Of a DNA stretch of 64,000 nucleotides, positions 49,166 to 61,630 are shown piece after piece (positions within the stretch are counted from its first letter, which is position 1; each line of letters starts with the position of its first letter). The stretch spans positions 39,292,588 through 39,356,587 of the forward strand of contig CAMZMU010000107.1 in NCBI GenBank assembly GCA_947311845.1, given 5' to 3'. Source of the stretch: Poa pratensis (lineage: Eukaryota > Streptophyta > Magnoliopsida > Poales > Poaceae). The notes beneath the pieces are model-generated. The model ran no database searches. It was given only the letters and a program-made list of their open reading frames with translations, and was not told the origin of the DNA. The position numbers were made by a program, and so were the translations under genes.

Positions 49166-50468
49166 CCAGTTCGAGTAAAGTCAAGGTATGTTAGATTGGA
49201 TCGTCATTTATGCTATTACAAAAGTTACACGTGGTATGCAACTGAAATTTCAGTTGTCCGTGAGTTGCAATCTAGAATTTTCACATGCATGTGAATTCCA
49301 ACTAAGAAAACAAATATCTAGACCATTATATTTGCGTCGTGATTCGAGTTGGCCTTAGAGTTGTACATGAGTTGCAAGAGGATGTAACTGAGACTTGGGT
49401 GACAATCACCACATGTCTTGCAACTGAGCTCTAGGATCGACATATCTTTTAGCCTTATATATAGTTGACATTTCCTGTAATTGAGAAATAACATAATCTC
49501 TTTGGCTGGCACCATTCTAGTTAAGAGTTGACATATTTAGTGTATATTCTTTTCGTTCTCTGGAGTTTCGTTAAAGTTAGTGGTACTTTTGATAATCCTC
49601 CTGAAAAGACGATTTAGATAAAAACCATTCACATTTTTCAAAAACTAGAAAGCTAGCTCCAAAAAATCCCAAGTCTTTCTATAAATTGAAGCTATATGGT
49701 TCGTAGGATATTTCCAACTGCTATTAGTTAGTTTTTAAATTCCAAGAATTTTGTTAACTTGTTGGGACTTCCATTAGGGTGTCTATCACACATGTGGAAA
49801 TTCAAGAGACGGCTGCTGAGATGGAATTATTGGCCGCGAGTGGCGTGTTTATCTGTTGTATTATCATGCAGAGCCCACTGACTTAATTATCCATGCATGC
49901 ATGCGTGCACTATCTCCAAATATGCTCATCTACATATGCATGCACTCACTGTAATCTCTCCCTGATCGATTTACTCCGGCAACGCACGAATCGTTAAGTT
50001 GAATGGACGGTTTTCGGGCATGAAAAATACACCCACGTACTTGGATGTTGACAATTCACAATCTGTGACTGTGACTATAGGATGATACAGTGCATCCAAT
50101 CCAGTGTAGTAATACTACTACACTAATCGAATCGTGATAGCACTAGCCCGCTAGAATTAGTTGATTAGTATTCAGTACGCCCACGTACATACTCCTATGT
50201 AATTAATGTGATCTGATTACCTAGACGGCCGGTCGGCATGCACGCCTTGAGTTAACTGTCACCTCACCCCACTGCTAGTAAGTTGGCCAGTTGAGATGGT
50301 AAGCACTTGAGATGCATGATCACTATCCATTGACTTAGTGGTAATTCCTACTGTAGTACAATATGGTCATGTGGCGGCCGGCCGGCCGGTCTCCCATCGT
50401 CCAAAAGGAGCAACCAGACATGCATCTCTGAATGTTGGGATGTTACGTAAGCGTGCACAATGTCTAGC
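49166..50468. other. Upstream region of the peroxidase gene
   Basis: No gene seen. AT-rich to about 49850, then mixed. TTGAC (W-box core) occurs around 50331 and 50047. CATGCATG (RY-type) repeats occur at about 49890-49905. These are short motifs with no proven role here. Confidence 0.35.
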
Positions 50469-50476
50469 TATAAATA
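50469..50476 (+). promoter_or_regulatory. TATA box of the peroxidase gene
   Basis: TATAAATA, 81 bases before the ATG end of the core promoter, predicting transcription start near 50500 and a leader of about 55 bases. Confidence 0.75.
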
Positions 50477-50556
50477 CCGCTTCTCTACGTGCAAGTCATC
50501 CACATCCAGCTCAGTAAGCAGACACGGCAAAGACCCAAAAACATCGATCGACAACA

Positions 50557-51621
50557 ATGGCCAAGTCCAGGATGATGGGCATCTCTAGTCGTGCTGTTAT
50601 GGCTCTAACCTCGACCCTGGCCCTGCTGTTGGTTACGTCGGCGGCAGCACAAGGAGGAGGAAGAGGGTACGGTGGCTATGGCTACGATTACGATCAGGAC
50701 GGCCAGCAGGGTCCGCAGACGGGCACGGGCACGGGTGAGCTCATCATGGGGTACTACTCCATGAGCTGCCCTTACGCTGAGGGGATCGTCCGCAACGTGG
50801 TGGGCGACGCCCTCTACAAGGACCCAACCCTCGCCGCCTCCCTCCTGCGCCTCCACTTCCACGACTGCTTCGTCCACGGCTGCGACGCCTCCGTGCTCCT
50901 CGACTCCACCGCCGGCTCCAAAGCGGAGAAAGACGCGCCGCCCAACCGGACCCTGCGCGGCTTCGAGGTCATCGACGCAGTCAAGGAGGCCCTCGAGGCC
51001 CAGTGCCCCGGCGCCGTCTCCTGCGCCGACGTCCTCGCCCTCGCCGCCAGGGACTCCGTCACCATGGCCGGCGGGCCCTACTACGACGTCCCCACGGGCA
51101 GGAAGGACGGGTCCCGCTCAGTTGCAGCCGACACCTCCGCGCTCCCAGCGGCGACCCTCACCGCGGACCAGCTCATCGACGTCTTCGTCGGCACCCACGG
51201 CTTCACCGTGCCGGAGCTAGTCGCGCTCTCCGGTGGGCACACGCTCGGCCAGGCACACTGCGCCAACTTCAAGAACCGCCTCAAGGCCAACGCCGTCGAC
51301 CCCACCCTGGAGGCCGGGATGGCGGCGACTCTTGTCAAGACGTGCCGGAGCGGCGGCGACGGGGCCGCCGCCAAGCTGGATATGACGAGCAACGCCTTCG
51401 ACACCGAGTACTTCAGGGGCTTGCAGAGCAGCAGGGGCCTGCTCTCGTCGGACCAGACGCTCGTCACCGGCTCGCAGGAGACGGCCATGTACGTCAGCAT
51501 GTTCGCCGACAACTCCGACATGTTCTTCGACACCTTCGTTCAGGGAATGGCCAAGATGGGACAGCTCGACCTCAACCCTAAAGGCGACGTCAGGATGAAC
51601 TGCAGGGTCGTCAACAACTAG
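50557..51621 (+). CDS. Class III secretory peroxidase
   Basis: Single-exon gene for a 354-residue plant heme peroxidase, secreted to the apoplast or vacuole, using hydrogen peroxide to oxidise phenolics in lignin, suberin or defence reactions. Signal peptide about 1-31 (hydrophobic ALTSTLALLLVTSAAA). The catalytic Arg98 and distal His102 lie in RLHFHDCF, and the proximal heme His228 in SGGHTLGQ. All eight Cys for the four family disulfides are present: C71-C150, C104-C109, C156-C349 and C235-C263. The mature domain begins near 61. Between signal and domain lies an unusual Gly/Tyr/Gln-rich stretch (32-60). There is no clear C-terminal vacuolar extension after NCRVVNN. Most class III genes have introns; this one has none. 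All key residues are intact, so it is probably active. Confidence 0.96.
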   Translation: MAKSRMMGISSRAVMALTSTLALLLVTSAAAQGGGRGYGGYGYDYDQDGQQGPQTGTGTGELIMGYYSMSCPYAEGIVRNVVGDALYKDPTLAASLLRLHFHDCFVHGCDASVLLDSTAGSKAEKDAPPNRTLRGFEVIDAVKEALEAQCPGAVSCADVLALAARDSVTMAGGPYYDVPTGRKDGSRSVAADTSALPAATLTADQLIDVFVGTHGFTVPELVALSGGHTLGQAHCANFKNRLKANAVDPTLEAGMAATLVKTCRSGGDGAAAKLDMTSNAFDTEYFRGLQSSRGLLSSDQTLVTGSQETAMYVSMFADNSDMFFDTFVQGMAKMGQLDLNPKGDVRMNCRVVNN

Positions 51622-52139
51622 CTAGCCCCTATATATCAACACGTGCCCACAAGATCGAATGGCCAGTAATAATACAACTACGTACACGGACTACTAGCTA
51701 GCTAACCCCTATATATGCATGCTAACCCATGTATGCATCATGCATGTACACTTCACTTCCCCACGCAAATCACCATGATAAATAAATGAAAAGAAATTGT
51801 CAAAGGAGACCAGCCCAGAATATATATTTCACTTGTTATTTATGAATAATTGTCTTGTGTCCGTGGCCATATCAAATAAACATCGGCCATTTCGGTCGAT
51901 ATATATAACATGCCGGCTATACACCCCAATTGATACCGTGTGCAAAACATATCTAACTGATCTGAGTCAGATATCGGGCGATATATGACACTTAACGCCG
52001 TCCAATCTATCTCCAGATTAAAGAAGAATCATGTCTCACCAAATGTGCAAGGGCGGCATGTGCATACTTCAAACCAGTTTTGATGCATGGATATGAGCTG
52101 ATCATAGGTTCAACATCGTGTGTACTTAACACTTCCACC
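51622..52139. other. Peroxidase 3' flank
   Basis: AT-rich with ATATATGCATGC repeats. AATAAATGAAAAG at about 51780 may be the polyadenylation signal. No gene seen. Confidence 0.5.
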
Positions 52140-52915
52140 GCGACCTTATCCCCTCGTGCTACAGTGCTCAGGGGCGATTTTTGAAGCTCGTCGTCGTCAA
52201 TCCACCTCGCGCGGCGGCGATCCGTGGGATTCCTCCGTCTCCGGCGACTGCTCCGGCAGCGGGAGGCTGGGGAATCCCCGGATCTCGCCATGTACATAGT
52301 GTTGGGTTGAGGGTGTCCCTGCCGGCGGCGCTGTGGAGGTGGTGGCGTGGTCGGCGGTGGTTTTTGGGGGCGGCGCTTCCCCTCTCTGCTACGTGTGCAG
52401 CGGGGCGCTCGCCGTCGTCCTGGCGCTCGCGGATCCTCGGATTCCTCGGGCGGTCCAGGCCCCTGCTTCGGGTCGACGGGACGGCGTCGTTGACCTGGGG
52501 CTCTGGGTCTTCGGTCCCCCGGCTCGTTCGTCGTCTCGCCGGCGCGTCCTCCAGCGGCGGTGTGGAGCTGGGGTGGTGGTGTGTAGGAGGTAGAAGCGGC
52601 GTTCGCGAGGAGGCTCTGCTGGCTTCGCCGGACTTGGTGGCTGACGGAGGGTGGTGCGGCAGGCTGTGGAGGGCGCTGGCCGTGTTCGTTCATCGAGCGA
52701 GGTTTCGTCACCGTGTGGCGGACGGCTTCTGCGGCCTTTTCCATGTGCGGAGGTGCTCTCGGGTGAAGGTAAGAAGGTGGTTCGGCTTCTTCGTCTCCGG
52801 CGTCGGCGGCGGCGTTGTCTTCCTCGTAGCTATGCTTCCTGCGTATGTTGTGCTTTTCTGCTCGAGTCTCTGTACTCGTTCTTGATGTAATGCATATGCA
52901 GTTCTCTAATAAAAA
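52140..52915 (+). mobile_element. GC-rich retro-fragment, LINE-like
   Basis: GC-rich block (52170-52840) with overlapping long frames on both strands but no recognisable domain, followed by a T-rich tail with CTCTAATAAAAAACATCG. The composition and 3' tail resemble the fragments at 45790 and 48020. The 234-codon plus and 245-codon minus frames are probably by-products of high GC. Confidence 0.4.
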
Positions 52916-54334
52916 ACATCGTGTGTACTTTAAAAATATTATTATTATGAAAACAATTGCAATCGCCGTAGTACAAATTTGGAGACCATATTGTTTTATC
53001 AGGTTTCTAGAAGAATGTGGATGTTCCGTTGGGCGCCTTTACGCTTCAATAAATATTAATATGACTTATGTGCCAATGGGTTTCAGTGGGTTTTAAATCT
53101 GATTCAACTTGCAACATAATGCCTCTCTCGGTGTCTCCATGTTTCAAATACGTTTTTTATGTATTTGAACCAATTATGGATAAACGCATCCGATGTCCAT
53201 GGATAGCAACCGGTGGCCGCTGTTGTTTGGTATGTGTCTGTGTCTGTGGGGCGTCCATCCACAAACATGTAACTTGATGTACTTGTCCAGTTGTATACTA
53301 CAGTTAGGATTTCAAAGGATAAATATAATGAATCACTTGAAATTTCATTTAGCGGGAATTATCTTTACAATTAAAGCGCAGTTGGTGGTCGTACGTTGGT
53401 ACGTCGCACCATCGAGCCACGAATCGGTCAAAAAAAGGAGTAAAAGTAGGTTCAGCATCGAGTCATCGATCGGTAAAAATTCGATCTTTACCCGTTCCGT
53501 TGCATGGTTTTATTGTAGGTTTCGGATACGTTCAGTTCCTTTGCACGATCCACCCGGCCCAGATTGCCCAGCCCAGATAGCTCAAAGAAAAAAAAAATCC
53601 TAAACCAGTAACAGAGAAACATGTAAGACCGATCCAACCTACAAAGCCGGCCCAGTATAAAGATTGCTTGAGGGAAACCTGATCGATCGATCGTGTTGAC
53701 TCCTAACTCCAACGTGATCGCTAGAGGAAAAAACATGATTGCAGGATCGCTACTCCAACGGCAACTTTGCTACAGCACGCTCCCATGGTAACCAAAATAA
53801 TAACTTTTCTCTAGGAACCCAGCTCAATTGTTCCGCCCGTGCTACTTCATGTTCACATTGTCGGCGACAAAAACCAAACGACAATGGGCACGTCTCCAGT
53901 CTGCAACAAGAAAACCGTGATCGTGAATCGTGATGGTACCTAAAAAAACAGGTATGTCAAAATAAAACAGGAAACAACGACACCGAAATCCGATAAGACA
54001 CGTGCGGCCTAAAAAAACCAGCGCCACCATATCGCTGCTTCCTCATCCAAAATGTCACGATAGAATTGGCTCGCATCGCCCTGCCTACTAAGCGCCGCCG
54101 AGCATCTCCGCTCCATCCAGGGCAGCATGCATCTTCTCGATCATCGATGATCGGCGCTGGCAGACCGCACAAGCACGAGAGGTCTGACTAGGAGCAAAGG
54201 AAACCTGCAGCTACCGAGTGCACGTCTTCAAAGTGTGCTACCATGACAAATGAAGAGTATTTTATGTTTACATATAAAACGTGCACGTTGTTGATTTTTT
54301 AAGTGTCCGTGGCAACGCACGGGCATTCAGCTAG
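52916..54334. other. Intergenic, no gene seen
   Basis: Mixed sequence without domains. The last part (54270-54333) contains GTGTCCGTGGCAACGCACGG and CATTCAGCTAGT, a terminal sequence often seen at the edge of grass transposons, but no matching opposite end was found in the window. Confidence 0.4.
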
Positions 54335-54339
54335 TAAGT

Positions 54340-57300
54340 TGTAATACTCCGGATATTCATATGTATAGTTTAGCTAAAAGTCGAGCTATAAAATTTCGTA
54401 TTATATCTTAATAAGGTTTAACCATCTATTGGTGAGACGACACCGGCTCGGGGGCAGTATAGGTCAACCAATGATTATGGCTATAACCATATATGTGTGA
54501 ACTATTGATTGTCATGCATTGTATGCATTTCGTATGCATAAGAAAATTGAACTCAAGTAAATCCAAAAACCATCACACTCTGAAACAAATAATAAAGTAA
54601 CTAATGCATGTCGATAAAGGCCTCGTTAATTATCACTTTTGTTGCTTGAGTGTTTAATGTTTTAAAATATGCAGCTTGAGAACTCGGAGGGGCGTCGAGC
54701 ATTTGCGCTCGAGAACATATTCTGGAATTCTTATTTTCCATAGAATAATATTTTTGAGAAAAGCTATTTTACGATATAAGTTATTTTGTCGGTATAATTC
54801 TCCTAACTCGCAAAATAGTCGCGAGGGCAGATGGACCGATTGAGGAATCATAATAATCGAATCTAAAAGAATCTATATAAATAATTCTTTTTCGACGGAC
54901 ATTCCCTAGTAAAATCTATTTGCTATCAATACATATTTTAGTGGTGTGTCAAATATTTATTCTACAGATTAGTCAGTATAGTACTCTAATTATCTTACCA
55001 TGTACTCATATAGCACCCATGAAAATACCGTACCATCTATTTCTACCAAGCCAAGTAACAGTCCACACTCTGTTCCTCTTTGGATTCTTTTACCTGAGTC
55101 TATCCCCACCGTCTTGATCAATTACCCCAGCAGCTGTCGAGCAGGGCAGCAGCCACAGTAGCACCGTGGGACACCTCACCTCCTCTGTTGAAGCTCAAGG
55201 GTGAGGGGATCGACTAAATCCTCTCCACTGTAGCAGCTCCAAACCTATTCTCCTTTCTTCCTATAGCAGTTCTTCACTAAAGCATGAACTCGTGCGCCAT
55301 GGAGGTGACCTAGGCGACTCTGTACCAGCGAGTAAGAAGGAGGGGAGCCGGAGAAGCTGGGCGACCATCTCGTCTCCGTGAAGAGCAGCAGTAACAAGGG
55401 ATTACTTGGGCGGCCACATCTCAACTAGATTGGAATTTTGGGCAACTGAAGCAGTCTCGGTGAGTACCCTCTGAATAAATGGCAGCTCATCGCATATGTA
55501 GTGGGGAAGTGAGGTAGAGAGCAGATCTTGATTGAGGAATGGAACAATTAGTCTAGGTTTCTCCATTTCTCCATTGGGTGCTAGGGATCTTGGTTCATGC
55601 TTTCCTGAATTTTGGCCATTTGAACATACACACACACGTACTGCAGTTGTGGTCATAGTCAGAGTTAAACAAAAATTCAGTTTCGTGTAGGGATTGATGT
55701 TACCTGAACAAACACCTTTCTTGGATGTTCTCCCATCGGAAGTAGTAGCTGCTAGGGCTTGTACATTTGAGTAATGATTTAGCAAGAGGAGAACTACAGG
55801 TTTATTTCTGTAGTACAGTAGCTCATGTTCTGAAACTGAAAACTGCTGTAGCTTGCTCTATGTGTGTGCACGCCTTGCTAATCTTGCTGTACAAATAAAT
55901 TACAAACTGAACCTTTTCATGAAAAACCATCAGCAAGTATACATAGGCTTTTAGTGTTCAGATTTCAGAGTAGAAGCTGTAGCTCTGTACCATAATTTGG
56001 TTGCACTGTGCCACTAATATTCAGAGAACCCTGTAGCATGTATTTTGTTTCCGACATCGGAATTCAACTTCATGAAACCTTCAGGCTGCACAGCGATATA
56101 ATCGCTGGGTGTCGCAACATTTAACCGGCATCCAAACTAAACAAGTCATGCTCTGTATTCGCACTCCAGGTTTACAAAATTAACTTCACTTTAACTTGTT
56201 GCAACCTGTAGTTTGGAGCAGCCAACTAGTACCCTATCAGGATCCAGATAACATGTATACTCGAATTATCATATGAGTTAACATCAGGTCATTCTTTTAT
56301 TTGGTAACATCTGTGTGACCAAATAAGTAATCAAATACCAGCCTGTCACTCCAATACTTGAAGTCGAGGAACCTACTTAGTTGGACCAGCAGCATAACTC
56401 ATGTTATCTGTTCTTCAACTATTTTCTTTTCACACAGAGAGATAGGTAGAAGCCTGGAACTCACTTAATCAATTATTTTGCTGAATCATGTGAAGTAAAA
56501 TTCATCCATGAGCTGAAATCGAGTTTGAGTGAGGTGAACAAGAATAATCATATATGTATCTTCATAATTAAAGCTGGATAACCAAACCTGACCTGAAATA
56601 ATCATTCACATTTCAGTATGAACAAACGGGATGATAACATGCATATGCATCATTCCTTTCCATGTGAACTTCTTTGTTAGTGTTGATTGGATTTCATTCG
56701 CATTTTCCAGTTTGGACCTTCTTGGAATTCTTATGGATGAAATTGAATCTTTGGTGTTGTGCTAACTTCCGGATATCTCAGGCAAGTTCAGCTCATGTCC
56801 GCTTGATTATTTTTATCAAACTATTTGTAACTTATTATCTGTGATATCACCTGCATCAAAGAAAAATATATGTTATGAATAATATGATATGGAACTTGTT
56901 GATCGACTGATGGAGCAGTCGGTGAACTGTTATGGCTGGTAGTTCGAACCCTTGTTTGGAGGCTGTCAAGCCATTGGAAGCGGGTTCGACTACAAGGGAT
57001 ATCACCAGTAGGTTAAAAACAATTGCCTTCTTGTGCTCAAGCGCCGTAGCGACAGCGTTGACCACACGACCTGTATGGGCGAGGCTGAGCTGGAGAAATA
57101 CCACCTTATAAGGCATACCACCCAGGGATGGCAGTTTGGGGTGTGACCTCTACTGTAGGCGACCAAACTGTTGAAGGGCTCTACTGTAGCCAATGTTAGG
57201 CTCTACTGTAGCCAATGTTATGGACGGGTAGCTGGTTCTGCCAGCTGCGATGCGAGGTATGTCAAACAAGGTGGGTGACACAGCTTTGTGATCCAAAATC

Positions 57301-57991
57301 CGGTAGTGAGTGCAGGGCATGGTCACCCGGATTGCGGATTGTCTGTGGGTAAAGTAGCGCACCTCTGCAGAGTGTATCAAATTGTGGCATTGTCACTCCC
57401 TGTTCCGGGAAGGAGCTGCGAACGTGGCGAGAAAGGAATCCATAGGGGATTCTAGCAGCTCGTGAGACAAGAAGATCATAGATTTCATAATTAAAACTTG
57501 ACCTTTCCGAGAAATGTTTTCGAAAATCATTGAACTTCTGGACCATTGGTCCTAGTAGATGATAGTGCATCAAACACCTTTATCTGGACTTGTTGAGTAC
57601 CTCCGTGTACTCATACGTAAATTCCTCCCCTGCTTAGGTTGTGAGCCGTACCTGGAGGCTAGAGGCTAGAAGTCGAGGAGTTCAAGGAGCAGGCAACCGC
57701 TAAAGGAGAAGGACCCGTCGACTATTACTTTGACTTCAACAAGCAACCAGATGGATGTCTAGTTGATAATTGTAACATTTAGGCCATTGTTCTTGTAAAT
57801 GCTTGTAAGAGATGAGTTGTACTTTGATTTGTAAAAGTAATTCAAATGTTTATGTATCGAATCCACTACCCACTACCGTGATTCTGTTATGTTACTCTGA
57901 TGGGCGAGATGTTGGTAAAGTGATGCTTTACTCGCGTCGAGCCAAAGACGTGCACTTGCTACACAAGTGGTGGCAGGTGTGGGTCGCTACA
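54340..57991 (+). mobile_element. Long solo LTR F, related to element C
   Basis: 3652-bp LTR starting TGTAATACTCCGG and ending GGGTCGCTACA, with a perfect target duplication TAAGT (54335-54339, 57992-57996). No internal domain follows. The segment 57345-57600 aligns with 35222-35490 of element C's LTR (GGGTAAAGT, CTCTGCAGAGT, AAATTGTGGCA, ACTTGACCTTT, GAAATGTTTTC in the same order), showing a shared ancestry. A 22-bp tandem repeat (GGCTCTACTGTAGCCAATGT) lies at about 57177-57220. Confidence 0.85.
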
Positions 57992-57996
57992 TAAGT

Positions 57997-60837
57997 ACCA
58001 TATTCGGATTCCACAGCCAGAACACGAAATTTAATCTCCAGAGAGAAATTGGATGGAAGAAATTACTTGCGTTGCAGCAGGAAGTAGGGGACATCAGCGT
58101 GTCCTTGCGCTTTGCCTTGGTGTGCTAGCGGTCGCTTCGATGCTAAAGGGTTTCCCCTCGCCGGCTGCCATGATGGACACCCCCGCCGCTGCCCTAGACT
58201 AATTCCTTGGCCTGAGCGCCAACGCCAAGAAACGAGTTTTTGTTTGGGCAGAGACGAGCAAAAATGGGAATATTTTTTATGAATACAGTGAGAAAAGGTA
58301 TTTTGTGTTGCACTTTCGTGTCAACGATAATCTTGTTTTCTTTGACGCTCTCCACCTAGTCCATCCTCATTGTAGGTCCTACCAAATTCCTATTTCCAAA
58401 AAAACACGGGAGACGCCAGCAATTTACCTAAGAGCAAAAGTCAGCCTGCCCACCAAGCTCAGCAGCAATGCCTAAAAGCCTAGCCCAGCAATGCCTAAAT
58501 AGGAATTGCCGATTTTTTCTGAGAATAAAGGAGAATCGTCGACTACGACACGTGACAGAAATCTATTTGATAATTGGGCCTTGGCTAGCCCAGCCTAGAA
58601 AGAATAAAAAGTTTTATACATATGCCTAAAAGCCCAGCCCAGCCAGCCAGTTCCTGATCAGCACATCCATCTATTCTCGATTAAGTTTTTTCTCAAAAAA
58701 AATCTATTCCTGATTCAGTTGGGTTGGCAACGGCGGCGACTATGACCGCGCCACTTGGAGCCTGCCGAGCCGCAGCCCCCAGAGAATGTCCTTGCGAGCA
58801 GCATAGCGACGCCTTCCTGCTGCAGCTACAAGACCTCACATGTGATCCTCTACCTCAATTTAACATCAGTGCAGCACAGGGGAGTCAATACTTGCCTTTT
58901 TTTCGAGGAAGATCGTTACCTATTGCAACTTCATGCTGTTTGGGAATCAGAAATTGGTTTTAATGCCTTCTGAAGCAGTAATTTCCTGTTAATCCATTAT
59001 AGTTGCACGATTGACCAACTACCAATTGTACAATGTACTTAGATCCCGTCCAAATTTAAGTACAGCTAGACACCACAACAAGTGAACAGATTACCCGCAA
59101 AAAAAACAAGTGAATAGATGTTTTAAGTATATTGTGTTTGGTTATTCTAACAAGTGAAGGACGTCTCTATTTAGTAACACAATGTAGTAGGGCGTAATGT
59201 TGACGACATTGTCTACTTTCGGTTCTAAGGGCATCTCTACCCGATTGCTCGAACTTTACTCACGTACTTGCCTCCTTATCGTTAAGAGTAAATGTGCTCC
59301 GGTAAAGAAGTGTCGTTAACCGATACCCTATACTTTGCAGAGTAACAAAATTATAACACAAAAATATTTTTTAGCAATGTTGTTAAACTTGATATTCATT
59401 AATCGGTATCTTGGTAACATATTTCATCAATTCTTTTCTAATAGAGTTGATCCCAAAAAAAGAAGAAAAAATACACACTCAAGAGAAACACTACTTTTTT
59501 TTTATTGTTCCTATAAGTCTGTGAGTACTTTCTCCACCTCCTTGTACTCACTGGATACATTTTTTAGATAAAGACTCACTGGATACATGTTTTGTTTTCT
59601 CCATCGATTCTAGCAAGTCGCCTGCTCCTTCATCTCAATTTACGTAGCTTGCAATAGTGCATCGACATCTAATATATTCTGACGATTTAATAGATCAATT
59701 TGTCCATTCTGCACTTGAAAAATACCACCCAGGATGCTTCACCTTGCTGGAGATATCCACCGCTGCACCAACCTAGAGCAATCATCACTTTCATGATTGG
59801 TCGAGGCTGGCCGGCGAGCTGTTGGGCGAGGGTCGAGCCATGTGCATCTTTCATTATTAGTAACTAGACATTAATAAAGAACACCATATCTCTGTATAGG
59901 TGATAACCTTACATCTGTATGAATTTGGCCTACAATACGCATCATTACTCGCACAACAGAAGAATCATCTCATAGATTTGCTAATTCACAAAAAATGTAC
60001 CCAAATGAGGTAGAATGAGATGACGAATTATCGAATCCATGACAATGCTAGGTCAAGATAGACGGAGCTAATACAAGTGGATCGGAATGACGGATGATAA
60101 ACTTTGTCTCCTATCGGAATCGCCTAGTCGTCTGTTAACCTAGTATGCTACAAGCTGTCTCTATTATACGCCTTCTCCCAAGAGAATTAATGTCCACTGC
60201 TGAGCTATTGCAAGATAGAAGTGATGTTCACGGAAGTCAAACTCATCCACTTGGCTGCCAGCCTACTCACGTTGGCTTACATTGTGTAAAATAATATTGG
60301 TATGATTAGTCTTGCAAAGCTCACGAACAAAATGCTAGTACGAGGAACGAGCAAAGTTAGTGGTAGACATGCTACAAGGAACGGCAATGTCTATGCAGAA
60401 GTGTTATCCAGGTCGGATATACAAGTTTGTGATATGTATGTTATGTCTCCACTTTCTATCATATCGCCTTTTTGGTATAGTTGTTTCAAATGAAAGTGTT
60501 AGGTATATTAATTATATCTACACTTCCCATCAATTCAAACTTATGGGATAGTTAATTGATAGTAATAACATCTAACAAAAAGATGTTTTTAGACGAGATG
60601 GTAGATGCAAGTCGCCAAACAATTACCGAGTTACCGATGTGCAAGGCTTGGCTCTAGGATATGCGGGTCTGCCTTATCTTTTGGAACCGAAGTTGGGATT
60701 CACTACTCATGCATCTAAACAACATCCCAAATGAGATCATATATATCCACGATACAATTTCATGGTTTCACGCCGACACTTACATGCATGATTATCCACA
60801 CAACTTTCTTGCAAAACAAAAAAAAAACAATTCCAAA
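57997..60837. other. Intergenic, no gene seen
   Basis: Follows the LTR target duplication. A small GC-rich patch at 58080-58200 has a 25-codon minus-strand frame (MAAGEGKPFSIEATAS...), and one at 58720-58870 a plus-strand frame. Neither is recognised. 59000-60800 is AT-rich with no domain or clear MITE ends. Confidence 0.4.
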
Positions 60838-60860
60838 CATGCATGCATGCATGCATGCAT
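60837..60860. repeat. CATG/ATGC microsatellite
   Basis: About six copies of the self-complementary ATGC unit, 35 bases beyond the stop of the DC1 gene, likely in its 3' untranslated region. Confidence 0.9.
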
Positions 60861-60895
60861 TCAACTTTTACATACATATATACCCACTTCTTCAT

Positions 60896-61630
60896 TCACT
60901 CACCACTGTATGCATCGGCCATGTCGGCACCACCGCCGTCAAAATCCATACACCCCACAGCATCTCCGACGCCGTCAAAATCCAGATTGGAGACAACATC
61001 TCCGACGCCGCCAAAATCCAGGCTCGCCACCTTGAGTACAAGATCAGCGATCTTCACGGACGTGTTGGCAACTTTCAAGAAATTATCGAGTCCATCCTGC
61101 TTCTTCCTAGGAGTAAAGCTCCCCTCCGTCCTAGTAAAGCTCCCGGCGGCCAGGGCCAGCACGACGGGCCTTATCGGCGCGGTCGCCACCCAGTCTTGAT
61201 AGCCGGTGAGCCTGTTGTTGGTGTCGACGAGGCAGCGCACATGCAGGTACACCTGGTTGGAGCGGTAGGACAAGGACGACGCCGAGCTCTTCCTGCAAAT
61301 GCCGCACGTACCAGAGGAGTGGTAGCCGAGGTCGAAGGCGCAGCCGTCCTGGACGACGCGGCTCGGCAGGAAGGCGCAGCAGGGGTGGAGGCGGCAGTCG
61401 TGGTCGCGGTTGTAGTACCTGTAGCCCAGAGCCTCGCGCCCGCACGCGGCGCAGTACGTCTGATGGCCGCCGGCGGAGGCAGCGTACAAGACGAAGTCGC
61501 CGGCGTAGTTGACGTGCCTGAGGGTCGGCGGAGCGGTGGCGCAGACTGGGTGGGCGTCGAAGTCGCATGGCTCACACCGGTAGTGCGCCGTCCCTTTCCC
61601 GTACTGCTTACATACGTCGCAGTTGAACTG
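60896..61630 (-). pseudogene. DC1 zinc-finger protein, second unit (out of frame with the first)
   Basis: Continues the DC1 gene after a one-base frameshift at about 61630-61645. From 61630 it reads FNCDVCKQYGKGTAHYRC, CDFDAHPVC, then the remaining C1-like clusters (YCAACG, HDCRLHPCCAFLP, CGICRKSS, LHVRCLVD), with the same order and spacing as the first unit. The C-terminal tail after IRPVV contains a basic KK stretch and an acidic triple repeat near LDFDGVGD. It has no start of its own: the HPEHKLRLV segment that should open this unit is in the first frame. If the frameshift is a sequence error, both units form one protein of about 497 residues. Confidence 0.8.
60945..61025. repeat. Imperfect 30-36 bp repeat encoding LDF(D/G)GVGD
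   Basis: Three imperfect direct repeats of GACGCCGTCAAAATCCA-type sequence encode SLDFGGVGDVV, NLDFDGVGDAV and CMDFDGGGAD at the C-terminus of the DC1 protein. Confidence 0.8.

Noticed and set aside
52007..52885. Long overlapping frames on both strands (234 and 245 codons) in a GC-rich block
   Set aside because: Composition is Pro/Arg/Gly-rich with no domain, both strands are equally open, and the block ends like a retro-fragment; best read as a by-product of high GC.
58137..58200. Small minus-strand frame MAAGEGKPFSIEATAS as a first exon
   Set aside because: Only 25 codons, no splice-linked second exon with a recognisable domain.
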